Of a stretch of DNA of 64,000 nt, positions 48,479-57,269 are shown piece after piece. A program made the position numbers and the translations under genes. The notes below the pieces were generated by a model. That model was not told where the DNA came from. It saw nothing but the letters and a program-made list of their open reading frames with translations, and ran no database searches. Position 1 is the stretch's first letter. Every line of letters begins with the position of its first letter. The stretch covers positions 26,108 to 90,107 of the forward strand of contig DATLXU010000015.1 in the NCBI GenBank assembly GCA_035575515.1. Direction: 5' to 3'. The stretch comes from DATLXU01 sp035575515 (GTDB lineage Bacteria > Acidobacteriota > Blastocatellia > UBA7656).

Positions 48479-48923
48479 GAACGCGCGGTACAGCAATTAA
48501 GAATTTGTTGATTTGACGAATAGGGCGGGTTGATAGCTCGCCCTATTCCTTAACGTCCCGACTGGCGCATTCCCTCAAAAGGTTGCAAATTGATTCTAAA
48601 CACAAAATTTTTTCAAGCGCTGTCGCGCGCTCCATGCAGTTATTCTTGACACTCGATGCGGGCTATGGTTCAATGCGCTCGACATGATTCGATCGAAGCT
48701 GCACAGAGCTTTTAAGCGAGGCTAAAAGAATTTGTTTTAAATATAGAGATTAGAGCCTCGCCCTTTGGGGATAGTTCCAGGAAGTAATTTTAAGTTTGAT
48801 GCCCCTGCAGGCTTGGACAGCCCTGGCGCGGAAATATCCTTCTATCCGAAGTTAGCCCTCACCTGACTGCTAGGCGCAAGCCCAGCATTCGAACTCTGTG
48901 AACCGATGGGTGTGAGGATTATT
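48479..48923. other. Intergenic region with hairpins and a promoter
   Basis: GAATAGGGCG (48518-48527) pairs with CGCCCTATTC (48539-48548), a 10-bp stem that may end the glycine-zipper gene transcript, although no T-run follows. Further on, GCGAGGCT (48716-48723) pairs with AGCCTCGC (48754-48761) over a 30-nt AT-rich loop, inside the leader expected for the protease gene. No gene is supported here. Confidence 0.5.
48646..48674 (+). promoter_or_regulatory. Sigma-70-type promoter for the matrixin protease gene
   Basis: A perfect -35 TTGACA lies at 48646-48651, followed after exactly 17 bp by TTCAAT at 48669-48674 (four of six matches to TATAAT). It would start a transcript near 48681 with a leader of about 240 nt that includes the 8-bp hairpin at 48716-48761. 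Confidence 0.45.
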
Positions 48924-50477
48924 ATGAATAATTTTTGTAAGAAGTTTTTCCAGTCATTATTTGTCCTAATTGTTCTTTGCTTGTTCTCCCTTCCGTCGAA
49001 AGCGACGACTGTCGTGATGCTTTCCGACGAAGAGCTAATCGTTAACTCTCGATTCATCGTAACAGGAAGAATCATCTCAAACTTCAGCGCATGGGATGAC
49101 ACGAACTCGATTATCTCCACTTACGTTGAAGTGCGGACGGACCGCGTGTTAAAGGGCGAGCTTGCAGAACGAAAGATAGTACTCAAGCAACCGGGCGGCG
49201 TCGTCGGACTATCAGCAATGCATGCATTTGGGCAGCCCGGCTTTTCGCGCGGCCAGCGAGTGCTGCTTTATTTGAACACAGGGCCGGACGGGAGCCTTCA
49301 CGTTGCTCACATGTTCATGGGGATGTTCTCAATCGTCGTAGATAGCGCAACGGGTAAAGAAATCGTCACACGCGCGACGGAAGCGAGCGAAGTAAGCCTT
49401 CTTTCGCGCAATGACGATGCTGAGGTAACCGACCGTGCCCCGTTCGATTCTTATATTGAAAAGATTGAACGGACCTTAGAGCGCGAGGCTGCGCGCGTAG
49501 CAGAAATTGACCGTGCGCGCGAAGACGAGCCAGTGACAGCAGTGCCTTTCGAGTACGAGCGCAAAAAGCAGGAGAACGGGGGCTTTACGCCTGAGTACGC
49601 CTTCATGGGCAACGGGGTTCGCTGGATGCAGGCCGATTCGGGTCAGGCCATCTCTTATTATCTGAACACGAGCCGCTCGCCTATCGCCGGAGGCGGCGCG
49701 GCTGAGATTCAACGAGGGATGGCTGCGTGGGCAGCAACAGGCGCAAACATCCGCTTGCAGATTGCCGGGCAGACGAGCAACTGCGGACTTGTATCAGACG
49801 GAGCGAACGTTATCTCCTTCGGCGACTGTCAGGGACAATTAGACCCGCCAGTCGGATGCTCCGGTGTGCTTGCGCTGACGAACATTTACTACAATTACGA
49901 TTCAAGAGTGATTGGAGGCAGAACATTTAATGCGCTGGTCGAGGCTGACATAGTTTTCAACAAAGGGATGGACTGTTTCCTGTCCACATCAGCGAACCTT
50001 GCCGAAGTGGCCTGCCATGAACTGGGCCACTCAATCGGATTGGGACATTCGACGGACGCATCAGCGATGATGTATGCAGTCGCGCATGGGCGCGGGCGAG
50101 ACGCAACGCTCGGCAGTGACGACACAGCAGGCGTGCTTGCTATTTATCCCGCATCGCCGGGAGGCGGCAGCGGTGGCGGAACTGGAGGAGGCACCGGCGG
50201 TGGAACAGGCGGCGGTAGCGCTCCAACCCCGTCATCACCGCCAGCGGTCACGCGAGTCAAAATCAAATCAACGAAGAAGCTCTGGGTCTTCGGCCAGAAT
50301 TTCTCTCAAGATTCTTTAATCATACTAAATGGCTTTGCGATCTCGCCGAAATCATTCGAGCAGAACGGAGCTACTGGTGAGTTGTTCTACAAAGGCCGCT
50401 TGAGCTTGAACACGCAGGGCGCAAATGTCTTATATGTAATGAACAACGTAGGAGCATCTCGTCCATACGTCTTCTGA
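48924..50477 (+). CDS. Secreted matrixin-type zinc metalloprotease
   Basis: Secreted protease of 517 residues. A signal peptide (about 1-26, ending PSKAT) is followed by an N-terminal domain (about 30-190) that may act as a propeptide. The catalytic domain carries the zinc motif HELGHSIGLGHS near 365 (HExxHxxGxxH) and the methionine turn SAMMY just after it, typical of matrixins. A Gly/Ser/Thr linker (GGGSGGGTGGGTGGGTGGGS) near 414-435 joins a C-terminal IPT/TIG-like module of about 75 residues shared with two nearby secreted proteins. The ATG at 48924 has GAGG upstream; the ATG at 48906 is less likely. It should cleave extracellular protein; the substrate is unknown. Confidence 0.9.
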   Translation: MNNFCKKFFQSLFVLIVLCLFSLPSKATTVVMLSDEELIVNSRFIVTGRIISNFSAWDDTNSIISTYVEVRTDRVLKGELAERKIVLKQPGGVVGLSAMHAFGQPGFSRGQRVLLYLNTGPDGSLHVAHMFMGMFSIVVDSATGKEIVTRATEASEVSLLSRNDDAEVTDRAPFDSYIEKIERTLEREAARVAEIDRAREDEPVTAVPFEYERKKQENGGFTPEYAFMGNGVRWMQADSGQAISYYLNTSRSPIAGGGAAEIQRGMAAWAATGANIRLQIAGQTSNCGLVSDGANVISFGDCQGQLDPPVGCSGVLALTNIYYNYDSRVIGGRTFNALVEADIVFNKGMDCFLSTSANLAEVACHELGHSIGLGHSTDASAMMYAVAHGRGRDATLGSDDTAGVLAIYPASPGGGSGGGTGGGTGGGTGGGSAPTPSSPPAVTRVKIKSTKKLWVFGQNFSQDSLIILNGFAISPKSFEQNGATGELFYKGRLSLNTQGANVLYVMNNVGASRPYVF

Positions 50478-50498
50478 ACTTCTACGCGTGACAAAACC

Positions 50499-50546
50499 CC
50501 GCTCCTGAACTTGCCGAGCGAAAGGCTCACCAGTTTAAGAGCGGGT
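50499..50546. other. Long hairpin between protease gene and tRNA
   Basis: CCCGCTC (50499-50505) pairs with GAGCGGG (50540-50546), and pairing extends inward imperfectly. A small GAGC/GGCTC hairpin sits inside. On the minus strand the stem is followed by GGTTTTG, so it may end antisense transcription or stop readthrough in both directions. Confidence 0.45.
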
Positions 50547-50589
50547 GGAAATTTCCGCGACCATCTGCTAATCTCTTTTGGACAATGAA

Positions 50590-50662
50590 GGGCGCTTAGC
50601 TCAGTCGGTAGAGCACTGTCTTCACACGGCAGGGGTCACTGGTTCGAGTCCAGTAGCGCCCA
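50590..50662 (+). tRNA. tRNA-Val (anticodon CAC)
   Basis: A 73-nt cloverleaf. The acceptor stem GGGCGCT pairs with AGCGCCC, with discriminator A at 50662. The D arm is GCTC-GAGC. The anticodon stem CTGTC/GGCAG frames the loop TTCACAC, whose middle gives anticodon CAC. The T arm ACTGG-TTCGAGT-CCAGT is normal. No CCA is encoded. No integrase or attachment repeat is nearby. Confidence 0.95.
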
Positions 50663-50902
50663 CTCTCTTCTGTAAATGAAGTCAGCGTCTTAGCGAGAAT
50701 ACCTCACGCCTCTTGCAAACCCAAGTAGTAGCGATCTTGTGAAGTAATGACAGATGATGTACTATGATGGGCCGTGCCGCAGAGGCTGGCTCTTCTTTAT
50801 TGAATAATCGGCGGCGGACAGCGAACCAATCCCTAACAGGATTTTACACAACGCATCATCCGGTCCCGCCTGCAAGTATGTTTCTAGCAAGAGTTGATAG
50901 CC

Positions 50903-51256
50903 ATGATGAGACGTCCTACTAAAGTTATAAGCCGCAAGGTAGACTCAGTTCGCATTATCAAGGTGACAGGGCGATTGGACCCCGGCGACGGGGGCGATCA
51001 GCTTTGCGAGACAGTTCAAAAATTTGTCGAAGAAGATGAAATAAACTTCCTGATCGACCTCCGCAGCGTGACTTATATCAGCAGCACAGGGGTCGGCAGC
51101 CTCATCAAATGCTACCGCTCCGTGCTGAAGAAAAAAGGTAAGGTCAAACTTCTCAGCCCTTCTCAGTCGGTGAGGAATATTCTCGCTATATCGAAGCTCG
51201 ACGGAGTCTTTGAGATTTATTCAGATGAGGAAGAGGCGCTGACAAGTTTCAAATAG
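50903..51256 (+). CDS. STAS-domain anti-sigma factor antagonist-like protein
   Basis: Single STAS-domain protein of 117 residues, cytoplasmic. The fold opens with VRIIKVTGRLDPGDG and has the conserved phosphorylatable serine region in LRSVTYISSTGVGSL near 58, as in SpoIIAA/RsbV-type antagonists. These are phosphorylated by an anti-sigma kinase and release a sigma factor when dephosphorylated. No anti-sigma kinase or sigma gene is next to it. The ATGs at 50903 and 50906 are both possible, with GCAAGAG upstream; the TTG at 50894 is less likely. It converges on two small secreted-protein genes, with a 17-bp gap. Confidence 0.9.
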   Translation: MMRRPTKVISRKVDSVRIIKVTGRLDPGDGGDQLCETVQKFVEEDEINFLIDLRSVTYISSTGVGSLIKCYRSVLKKKGKVKLLSPSQSVRNILAISKLDGVFEIYSDEEEALTSFK

Positions 51257-51273
51257 AAGTAATAAGGCCAATC

Positions 51274-51483
51274 CTATTCGGGCCGCTTATTCTTTTTCGG
51301 CGGCTCTTGCTTCGGTTTCTCGCCCTTTGGTTCCTTTGGTCTTACAACAGGCGGACCGGGAGGGTCTTTCTTCTTATCGTCGCCCTTCTTCTGGTCATAC
51401 GCGCTCGCGTATTGCGCGGGGGCTGCGCCCACTGCGTTTACTCCAAAAAGCGCTATTACCATTAATAGTAAAAACTTCTTCAT
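51274..51483 (-). CDS. Small secreted lysine/proline-rich protein
   Basis: The 69-residue product has a signal peptide (MKKFLLLMVIALFGVNAVG) and a mature tail of about 48 residues made almost wholly of Lys, Pro, Gly and Glu (for example DKKKDPPGPPVVRPKEPKGE). I do not recognise it. GGAGG lies upstream of the ATG and the signal peptide is textbook, so it is probably real despite its size. It lies 21 bp after a second small secreted basic protein gene on the same strand, suggesting a two-gene unit. The basic, unfolded tail could bind polyanionic surface polymer; this is speculation. Confidence 0.7.
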   Translation of the reverse strand: MKKFLLLMVIALFGVNAVGAAPAQYASAYDQKKGDDKKKDPPGPPVVRPKEPKGEKPKQEPPKKNKRPE

Positions 51484-51504
51484 AGCCTCGCGTCCTCCCT
51501 CAGA

Positions 51505-51726
51505 TTATCCTTGCGACTTCTTGTTGCGATCTGCGGGACGCGGCTGTTGTGACTGCCCGCCACCGTCCGACTTCCCACTATTTTTCTTATCAACCACTAG
51601 GATCTGTACTCTTTCTTTCTTCTGGTTTCCGTCATCCGCAACAGAGCCTGGTTGAGCCATCGCGCCCGTCGTGAGCGATATGGCAAGCATACCACCAAGC
51701 ATCCACCTGAAAAACTCTTTTTTCAT
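51505..51726 (-). CDS. Small secreted polar protein
   Basis: The 73-residue product has a signal peptide (MKKEFFRWMLGGMLAISLTT, cleaved near GAMAQ). The mature part of about 48 residues has one beta-like strand (RVQILVVDKK) in a Lys/Ser/Gln/Gly-rich disordered setting. Family not recognised. I chose the ATG at 51726 because a signal peptide starts there; the earlier in-frame start at 51774 would place 16 extra residues before it. It precedes the lysine/proline-rich small gene and probably shares its transcript. Confidence 0.65.
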   Translation of the reverse strand: MKKEFFRWMLGGMLAISLTTGAMAQPGSVADDGNQKKERVQILVVDKKNSGKSDGGGQSQQPRPADRNKKSQG

Positions 51727-52000
51727 ACCACACCATAAAAGAGGCAATCGCCGCACATTCTTTTTCAAGGGCAATCACCATTCCATAAATCTAAAATCAG
51801 CAAATTCTGAAATAACTTGCCTTATGCCGTTCGGCAAAAATGGCTGTTTCTTGATGCTTGCCCTTTCAGTTTACAACCGCACGTTTTAGTGCAATGGTGT
51901 GATGCTTGGCCGGGTGAAGGCGTTGTAGATTAACGTGGCTGAATGGTAAGATTTTGTCCGGCTCGCTGCCGTCAGGTGATTGCAATAATCATATAAGAGG

Positions 52001-52285
52001 TCATCTCTTACGCTTATTCACGGCTTCCTTCAACTGCTTTCCGGCGCTGAATCGAACGGTCTTCGTTGCAGGTATCCTGATGCGTTCGTTGGTGTGAGGA
52101 TTGTGGCCGCGACGCGCGCGGCGTTGTGAAACCGCGAATGTGCCAAATCCAACCAAAGTGACTTTGTCGTTCTTGCGCAGACTGTCAGCGATTGCTTCTT
52201 TGACTGCGTTGATGGCGCGCTCGGCTTCGGCTTTCGAGATCGAAGCCTTAGCCGATACCTTCTCAATCAAATCACCTTGATTCAT
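52001..52285 (-). CDS. HU-family DNA-binding protein
   Basis: Nucleoid-associated HU/IHF-type protein of 94 residues, the usual length. It shows the helical N-terminus (MNQGDLIEKVSAKASISKAE), the VTLVGFGTFAVSQRRARRGHNP-type saddle and the DNA-binding arm with the intercalating proline in IRIPATKTVRFSAGK. It should act as a dimer that bends and compacts DNA. The ATG at 52285 has GAGGAGG upstream; the TTG one codon earlier is not needed. A clear sigma-70 promoter lies 55-83 bp upstream, so it is a single gene with its own promoter. Confidence 0.96.
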   Translation of the reverse strand: MNQGDLIEKVSAKASISKAEAERAINAVKEAIADSLRKNDKVTLVGFGTFAVSQRRARRGHNPHTNERIRIPATKTVRFSAGKQLKEAVNKRKR

Positions 52286-52339
52286 CAATCCTCCTCAATG
52301 TCGCATATTGATAGAATTATCATCCGAGATTTCGTCGCG

Positions 52340-52368
52340 TTTATAGCATTTGAGTACAAGGGTGTCAA
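52340..52368 (-). promoter_or_regulatory. Sigma-70 promoter of the HU gene
   Basis: On the minus strand, -35 TTGACA (52363-52368) and -10 TATAAA (52340-52345) are separated by exactly 17 bp. The expected start near 52333 leaves a leader of about 48 nt with GAGGAGG just before the ATG at 52285. Confidence 0.85.
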
Positions 52369-52442
52369 TATGTTTCTTAGCGCGCGATGGCTTGAAATCG
52401 GTTCTGGGAGCCGGATTCAGGCTTTCGACTTTATTTTAGTCC

Positions 52443-53432
52443 TCACTTCGCCCACATTAACACCTTCATTGTCGAGGGCGACGCAGCTCTCTCAAATGCC
52501 GCAACCCCGTTGGTCAGAGACATGCGCTCCGATATAAGCGGACCAACGTCAATCGTGCGGCTCGCGAGAAGATCGATCGCCGGATGAAAGCGCCCGCACC
52601 GAGAGCCTGCTAACTTTACTTCGTTCACAACAACCTGAGACAAATCAACGGGCGTGGCTTCATGATGTGTTGATTTTAAGACAATGGTTCCTCTCGGCCT
52701 GACCAGATTCATCGCAAGCCGCAGCCCCGACGGTGACCCGCTCGTTTCAATTACGACATCAAACTTTTCATCAGCAATTGATCCCCCATTTCTTTCAATC
52801 GAAACGATTCGATCATCACGTTGCAGCTTGAACCGCCGCGCGCCCGTGACTTTTGCCAGTTCCAGTTTCTCTGCATGCTTTCCGATAATCGTGAGGCTAC
52901 AACCCGTTAGAGCCATCACGCGCACGATAAGCTGAGCGAGTTTTCCATCGCCAACTATGGCTACAGTCGTGGCTTTATCAATATCAACCTGCTCGAAGAT
53001 ATTTAATGCAGCGGCAAGCGGCTCAACAAATACTGCTTCTTCATCATCAATCGAGTCGGGCACTTCGAAAAGGTTGCGAGTTGGCAGCGAAAGATACTCG
53101 GCGAATGCCCCATCGCGCCCGTGAATTCCAAGCACGGTCCGAGCCACGCAGTGCCTCGCATCACCTGCCCGGCAAAGCGCGCACGAGCCGCAGCCAACGT
53201 TTATTTCTCCGACAACCCTTCGCCCCACTAACGTCGCATCCGATGATTCGACAACTCGCCCGACGAATTCATGGCCGAGAGTGCCGCGAAATCCGGCGTA
53301 GCCTTTCACGATTTCAAGGTCGGTGTTGCAGATGCCCGCACAGATCACCTCAACCAGAGCTTCGCCTTCGCGGCGCGGAACGGGCGCGTCGTCAACTAGT
53401 CTGAGCGAGCCATCAAATCTTAGAGCTTTCAT
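52443..53432 (-). CDS. Zinc-dependent medium-chain alcohol dehydrogenase-like protein
   Basis: MDR-superfamily oxidoreductase of 329 residues. The catalytic zinc ligands are visible as C34 or so in AGICNTDLEI, the GHEF histidine-glutamate near 53 and a later glutamate in FVEPLAAALNI. A structural zinc lobe is formed by CGSCALCRAGDARHC near 81-95. The NAD(P)-binding Rossmann domain has TVAIVGDGKLAQL near 158, slightly off the usual GxGxxG. It should oxidise a secondary alcohol or polyol, but the substrate is unknown. It is a single gene that converges on nothing obvious and precedes the BNR-repeat protein gene on the same strand. Confidence 0.9.
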   Translation of the reverse strand: MKALRFDGSLRLVDDAPVPRREGEALVEVICAGICNTDLEIVKGYAGFRGTLGHEFVGRVVESSDATLVGRRVVGEINVGCGSCALCRAGDARHCVARTVLGIHGRDGAFAEYLSLPTRNLFEVPDSIDDEEAVFVEPLAAALNIFEQVDIDKATTVAIVGDGKLAQLIVRVMALTGCSLTIIGKHAEKLELAKVTGARRFKLQRDDRIVSIERNGGSIADEKFDVVIETSGSPSGLRLAMNLVRPRGTIVLKSTHHEATPVDLSQVVVNEVKLAGSRCGRFHPAIDLLASRTIDVGPLISERMSLTNGVAAFERAASPSTMKVLMWAK

Positions 53433-53445
53433 TGCTTGCTCTTAT

Positions 53446-55599
53446 TCATCGTGTGAAGATGAACGGGACCGACACACGAGAGCTTCCCGCAGGGCTTTCG
53501 ATCCGCACGACAACAGTCCTTCCGGGCTTCACAAGTTTTTTCAATTTTTTCTTCGTCGCGAAAACGGTCGTCACAGTTCCGTCGCCCTGCTGCTCGCCTG
53601 TGAAAAATATCTTTGGCAGAGGCGTGTCCTCTCCGTCTCTTTGAACAATAACCGACGCGCTGTCGCTTACAAAACCCGCGCCCGTTATCTTCAATGCGTT
53701 GTTCCCGTCCGGGCCTGACGTGTACTCGATTGCCGTAATGGTCGGATAACCCAATCTAAATCGCAAAGTGCCACCGGTCCCCTTCCCGCTTACTTCAATT
53801 AGATAAGTCACTCCGGCTCTTGCCGCAAAACTCAGCATCGAGCGATTGGCAGGATTCACGGCATCTCCGAAATTATCGTTGCAGACGACCGCAGTGCGCG
53901 CGCTGCACGTTCCCGTGAAGACGCTCACGACCGTGTCGTAATCGCTTGCGACCGTGTCGACGCCATAGACAGTATCAACCGACGGCGTGATTGTGTACCA
54001 CACGCTGTTCGTGCCTTGAACGCCGGAGCACAGCACTGGATCATCAGCCGCAGTAGTCGCCGCCCGCGTGTCCGCTTCATCAGCGAATGGCGCAGCGGCA
54101 ATGACGCGCGCATTCTGACAATCATCAAAGCCGCTTGCAGGAGGCGTGCCGCCTGATGATTGATACGCAATCTGCCCATAAAAAATTTCCTGCTTCTGCC
54201 GCCGCGTGTCCGTCCACATCACATTTGCTTTGCCGCGCGTCGCAGCAATCGCGATATAGTCGCCGATGCCTATGGCGTTGCGGCCTGAGCCGATGACGTT
54301 GGCCTGCACGCGAGGATCAGAGCTTGCCCCGCTCACTTTAATATTTTCGCCGAAGCTTGCGCCGCCGTCAGTCGAGCGCGCGACGTAGAGGTTGATCAAC
54401 AACCCGCCGGGATCGTCGCGGCGATCATAGAATGCAACCTCAACATCGCCTGTCGTCGCGTCAACACTGAGCCAGGGGAAGAACTGATCGCCTGCGCCTT
54501 CGTTGTTCGCGCGCACAGGGAAACTCATCTGCGGGCGACCGCCGTTTGGCGGGGTCATTCTCATAACAAAGACATCCGAGCTAACCCCGTTTGTAGTTTC
54601 GGCCCACGTCACATAGATCATTCCGCGATTCGGTCCGTTGCTTCGATCAACATCAATCACAGGAAAGCTGTTAATGCGCGGCACGCCCGTTATTGAAAGC
54701 GATGCGTTCGGCCCTGACAACGAGCCGACAAAATTGTGGATATTCAAATCGGTTGATGGCGCGACATCGGGCGGAAGAAATGTTTCGCCGCCATCGGTCG
54801 AAGCGTTGAATAAGATCACTTTCGGATTGCCGATGCCTTCCCACGCGGCGTAGAACTCACCGTCGGGGCCTGTCGCAATCGAAGGCCCGCGCATATCGCC
54901 TGCGTGACTGATGATCTTTGAACTGCTGAAAGCAGCATCGCCGGGCCTGCGATGAGCGGTGCGGATGAATGCTGTTGTTGTTCCCGCGTTAGTTTCAGTG
55001 CTTGTCCATATTGCGTAGATGGTGTTCTTGAATTGGCTCGACGGCGAAGTGTCAACCGTTATGAAGCACTTATCGGCCTGTTTTGGATTACTGCCGCTTC
55101 CGATGTCGAGCGCCGCAGGCACAGGATCAGCGAATGTGCGGCCTCCGTCTGTTGATTTGAAAACATAAACGCCTGTGTCGAAGTTTGAATTATCTAGCAT
55201 CAAGGCGCACAGATAAAAATTTCCGTTCAGGTCAGCAGCAATCGAAGGGTCAGAAGCGCGCCCCCAAGTTTTTTGCGGAGTCTCAAGCGTTAGAAGATTG
55301 CTGCCCCAGGTGTGACCGCCGTCGGACGAGTAGTAATACGAAATGCGCGTGTCGCCGCCACCCGTTCCACCTCCGCCGCCGAGAATCACTTTTGACGCGC
55401 CAACGATTATCTGGTCATTAGTCGGGCTTACGGCAATCGAAGGCTCATCGCGCGGGTCAGGATCAGCAACGGGACTCGCGGCCAATTCAAAAACGGTTGG
55501 TGCATCTTGGGCTGAGGAGAAACTTAACATCGCCGTAGGAGCGATTTCAGCCACGCAGAATAGAAAAAGAATTATAAAAGCAAACCTGGTGCTCGGCAT
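53446..55599 (-). CDS. Secreted BNR/sialidase-fold protein with IPT/TIG-like C-terminal module
   Basis: Secreted protein of 717 residues. A signal peptide (about 1-30) is followed by a beta-propeller (about 45-480) with Asp-box repeats such as SSDGGHTWG, STDGGRTFA, STDGGETFL and STDGGASFG, the fold of sialidases. The catalytic Arg triad of true sialidases is not obvious, so enzymatic activity is unproven. A PPC/jelly-roll-like domain lies near 505-620. The last 95 residues form an IPT/TIG-like module ending FIFTR, similar to the ends of two other secreted proteins nearby. The ATG at 55599 has GGAG upstream; the longer start at 55656 is rejected. Likely an extracellular glycan-binding or cleaving protein. 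Confidence 0.82.
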   Translation of the reverse strand: MPSTRFAFIILFLFCVAEIAPTAMLSFSSAQDAPTVFELAASPVADPDPRDEPSIAVSPTNDQIIVGASKVILGGGGGTGGGDTRISYYYSSDGGHTWGSNLLTLETPQKTWGRASDPSIAADLNGNFYLCALMLDNSNFDTGVYVFKSTDGGRTFADPVPAALDIGSGSNPKQADKCFITVDTSPSSQFKNTIYAIWTSTETNAGTTTAFIRTAHRRPGDAAFSSSKIISHAGDMRGPSIATGPDGEFYAAWEGIGNPKVILFNASTDGGETFLPPDVAPSTDLNIHNFVGSLSGPNASLSITGVPRINSFPVIDVDRSNGPNRGMIYVTWAETTNGVSSDVFVMRMTPPNGGRPQMSFPVRANNEGAGDQFFPWLSVDATTGDVEVAFYDRRDDPGGLLINLYVARSTDGGASFGENIKVSGASSDPRVQANVIGSGRNAIGIGDYIAIAATRGKANVMWTDTRRQKQEIFYGQIAYQSSGGTPPASGFDDCQNARVIAAAPFADEADTRAATTAADDPVLCSGVQGTNSVWYTITPSVDTVYGVDTVASDYDTVVSVFTGTCSARTAVVCNDNFGDAVNPANRSMLSFAARAGVTYLIEVSGKGTGGTLRFRLGYPTITAIEYTSGPDGNNALKITGAGFVSDSASVIVQRDGEDTPLPKIFFTGEQQGDGTVTTVFATKKKLKKLVKPGRTVVVRIESPAGSSRVSVPFIFTR

Positions 55600-55743
55600 T
55601 TTTTCTCCAAACCAAAGTGTAATTGCGACGCGCAAAATTCTTTCACACAAAAACACCCCCGCGCAAGGTGCGCTACCGTTGAAAACTTTTCAAACGAAAT
55701 CACACACAGTTATACTGACTCTTAATCCAATCGCGGGGGATCA

Positions 55744-57156
55744 TTGTTGGAGAAGAAGCACTATCATCTTATCGGAATATGCGGGACTGCTATGGCCTCG
55801 CTGGCAGGAATGCTGGTCGCGCAGGGCCACCGAGTCACTGGCTCTGATGAGAATGTCTATCCGCCGATGTCGCTTGAGCTTGAGCGGCTAGGCATTCCCG
55901 CAAGCGAAGGCTACAAGCCTGAAAACCTGGCAGAGCGGCCCGATGTAATCGTAGTCGGCAACGCGATTACGCGCGGCAACCCTGAGCTTGAATACGCGCT
56001 CAACGAGAAGATGTATTACACCTCAATGGCCGCTGTCGTGAAGGAAAATTTCATTCGCGGTCGTCATTCAATCGTTGTCGCGGGCACGCACGGCAAGACC
56101 ACGACAACTTCATTGATGGCGTGGGCGATGGAAAAAGCGGGCGCGAATCCATCATTCCTAATCGGCGGCGTGGCTGAGAATTTCAAATCATCGTTTCGCG
56201 TCACCGACAGCATATACTTCGTCATCGAAGGTGATGAATACGACACGGCTTACTTCGATAAAGGCCCCAAGTTCATGCACTACCTGCCCGACACAGTTAT
56301 TTTGAACAACGTCGAATTCGATCACGCCGACATCTACCGCGATCTTGAGGCAGTGAAGTTCGCTTTCAGCCGTTTGATCAATCTCATTCCGGGTCGCGGT
56401 CATCTAATCGCCGGGTGGGACTCGGAAATCGTTCGCCAGTTATCGGCGCGCGCGTTCTGTAGCGTTGAAAGTTTCGGCACCGAAGAAGGCGCACGCTGGC
56501 GCGCAACCGACATTGATTTCGCGGGCGAGATGACAACCTTCACGATTCTCATTGAAGGACGCGAGTTTGGCCGCTACCGCACTCCGCTCGCTGGAATGTT
56601 CAACGTGCGCAACTGTCTGGGAGTCATTGCTGCCTGCGAAGTGCTCGGCCTTGACCGCCGCGCCGTTCAAGAAGCGATGGCCGAATTCAAAAGCGTCAAG
56701 CGCCGGATGCAGGTGCGCGGCGAAGTTCGCGGCGTCACGGTGATTGACGATTTCGCGCACCATCCGACGGCTGTGCATGAAACTCTACTGGCTGCGCGAG
56801 CGAAGTATCCGCGCCGTCGCATTGTTGCAGTATTCGAGCCGCGCTCCTACACCGCACAGATAAAGAAATTCCAGCAGGCGTTTGAGGACGGCCTTGCTGA
56901 AGCGGATGAGATAATCATCGCGGGGCTGTTTCATCCTGAGCGTTATACTGCCGAAACGGCAATCTCGCCACAGGAGATGATTGAGCATCTGCGCCAGCGC
57001 GGGCGAGCGGCTGAGTTCATACCGACCACAGATGAGATAGTCGCACGCCTCGCGCCCCGCCTCACGCGCGACGACGTTGTAGTTATAATGTCAAACGGCT
57101 CGTTCGGCGGCATCCACGATAAACTGCTGCGCGCGCTCAACGAAACTAAGGTCTGA
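55744..57156 (+). CDS. mpl: Mpl: UDP-MurNAc:L-Ala-gamma-D-Glu-meso-DAP ligase
   Basis: Cytoplasmic Mur-ligase-family enzyme of 470 residues that joins recovered tripeptide to UDP-MurNAc in peptidoglycan recycling. The N-terminal domain has HLIGICGTAMASLAG, the central ATP-binding domain has VVAGTHGKTTTTSLM near 115 and IEGDEYDTAYFDKGPKF, then LNNVEFDHADIY, and the C-terminal domain has FAHHPTA near 338. The GDEYDTAYFDKGPKF stretch distinguishes Mpl from MurC. The start is probably TTG 55744, since GGGGGA lies upstream and no in-frame ATG fits before the nucleotide-binding strand. It is divergent from the BNR-repeat protein gene. No other recycling genes are adjacent. Confidence 0.95.
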   Translation: MLEKKHYHLIGICGTAMASLAGMLVAQGHRVTGSDENVYPPMSLELERLGIPASEGYKPENLAERPDVIVVGNAITRGNPELEYALNEKMYYTSMAAVVKENFIRGRHSIVVAGTHGKTTTTSLMAWAMEKAGANPSFLIGGVAENFKSSFRVTDSIYFVIEGDEYDTAYFDKGPKFMHYLPDTVILNNVEFDHADIYRDLEAVKFAFSRLINLIPGRGHLIAGWDSEIVRQLSARAFCSVESFGTEEGARWRATDIDFAGEMTTFTILIEGREFGRYRTPLAGMFNVRNCLGVIAACEVLGLDRRAVQEAMAEFKSVKRRMQVRGEVRGVTVIDDFAHHPTAVHETLLAARAKYPRRRIVAVFEPRSYTAQIKKFQQAFEDGLAEADEIIIAGLFHPERYTAETAISPQEMIEHLRQRGRAAEFIPTTDEIVARLAPRLTRDDVVVIMSNGSFGGIHDKLLRALNETKV

Positions 57157-57269
57157 TGATTCAGATAAGCCATTTACGATTTGGCTTCTGAGGCTCCAAG
57201 TGTTCTTGTGCTCTCCGGCCTTTAATGTTATACCTCGCCCATTAATTCATTAACCGGATGGAGCTTGTG

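Noticed and set aside
50590..50662. tRNA-Val as an integration site for a genomic island.
   Set aside because: No integrase, no 3' tRNA repeat and no change of gene type is visible on either side.
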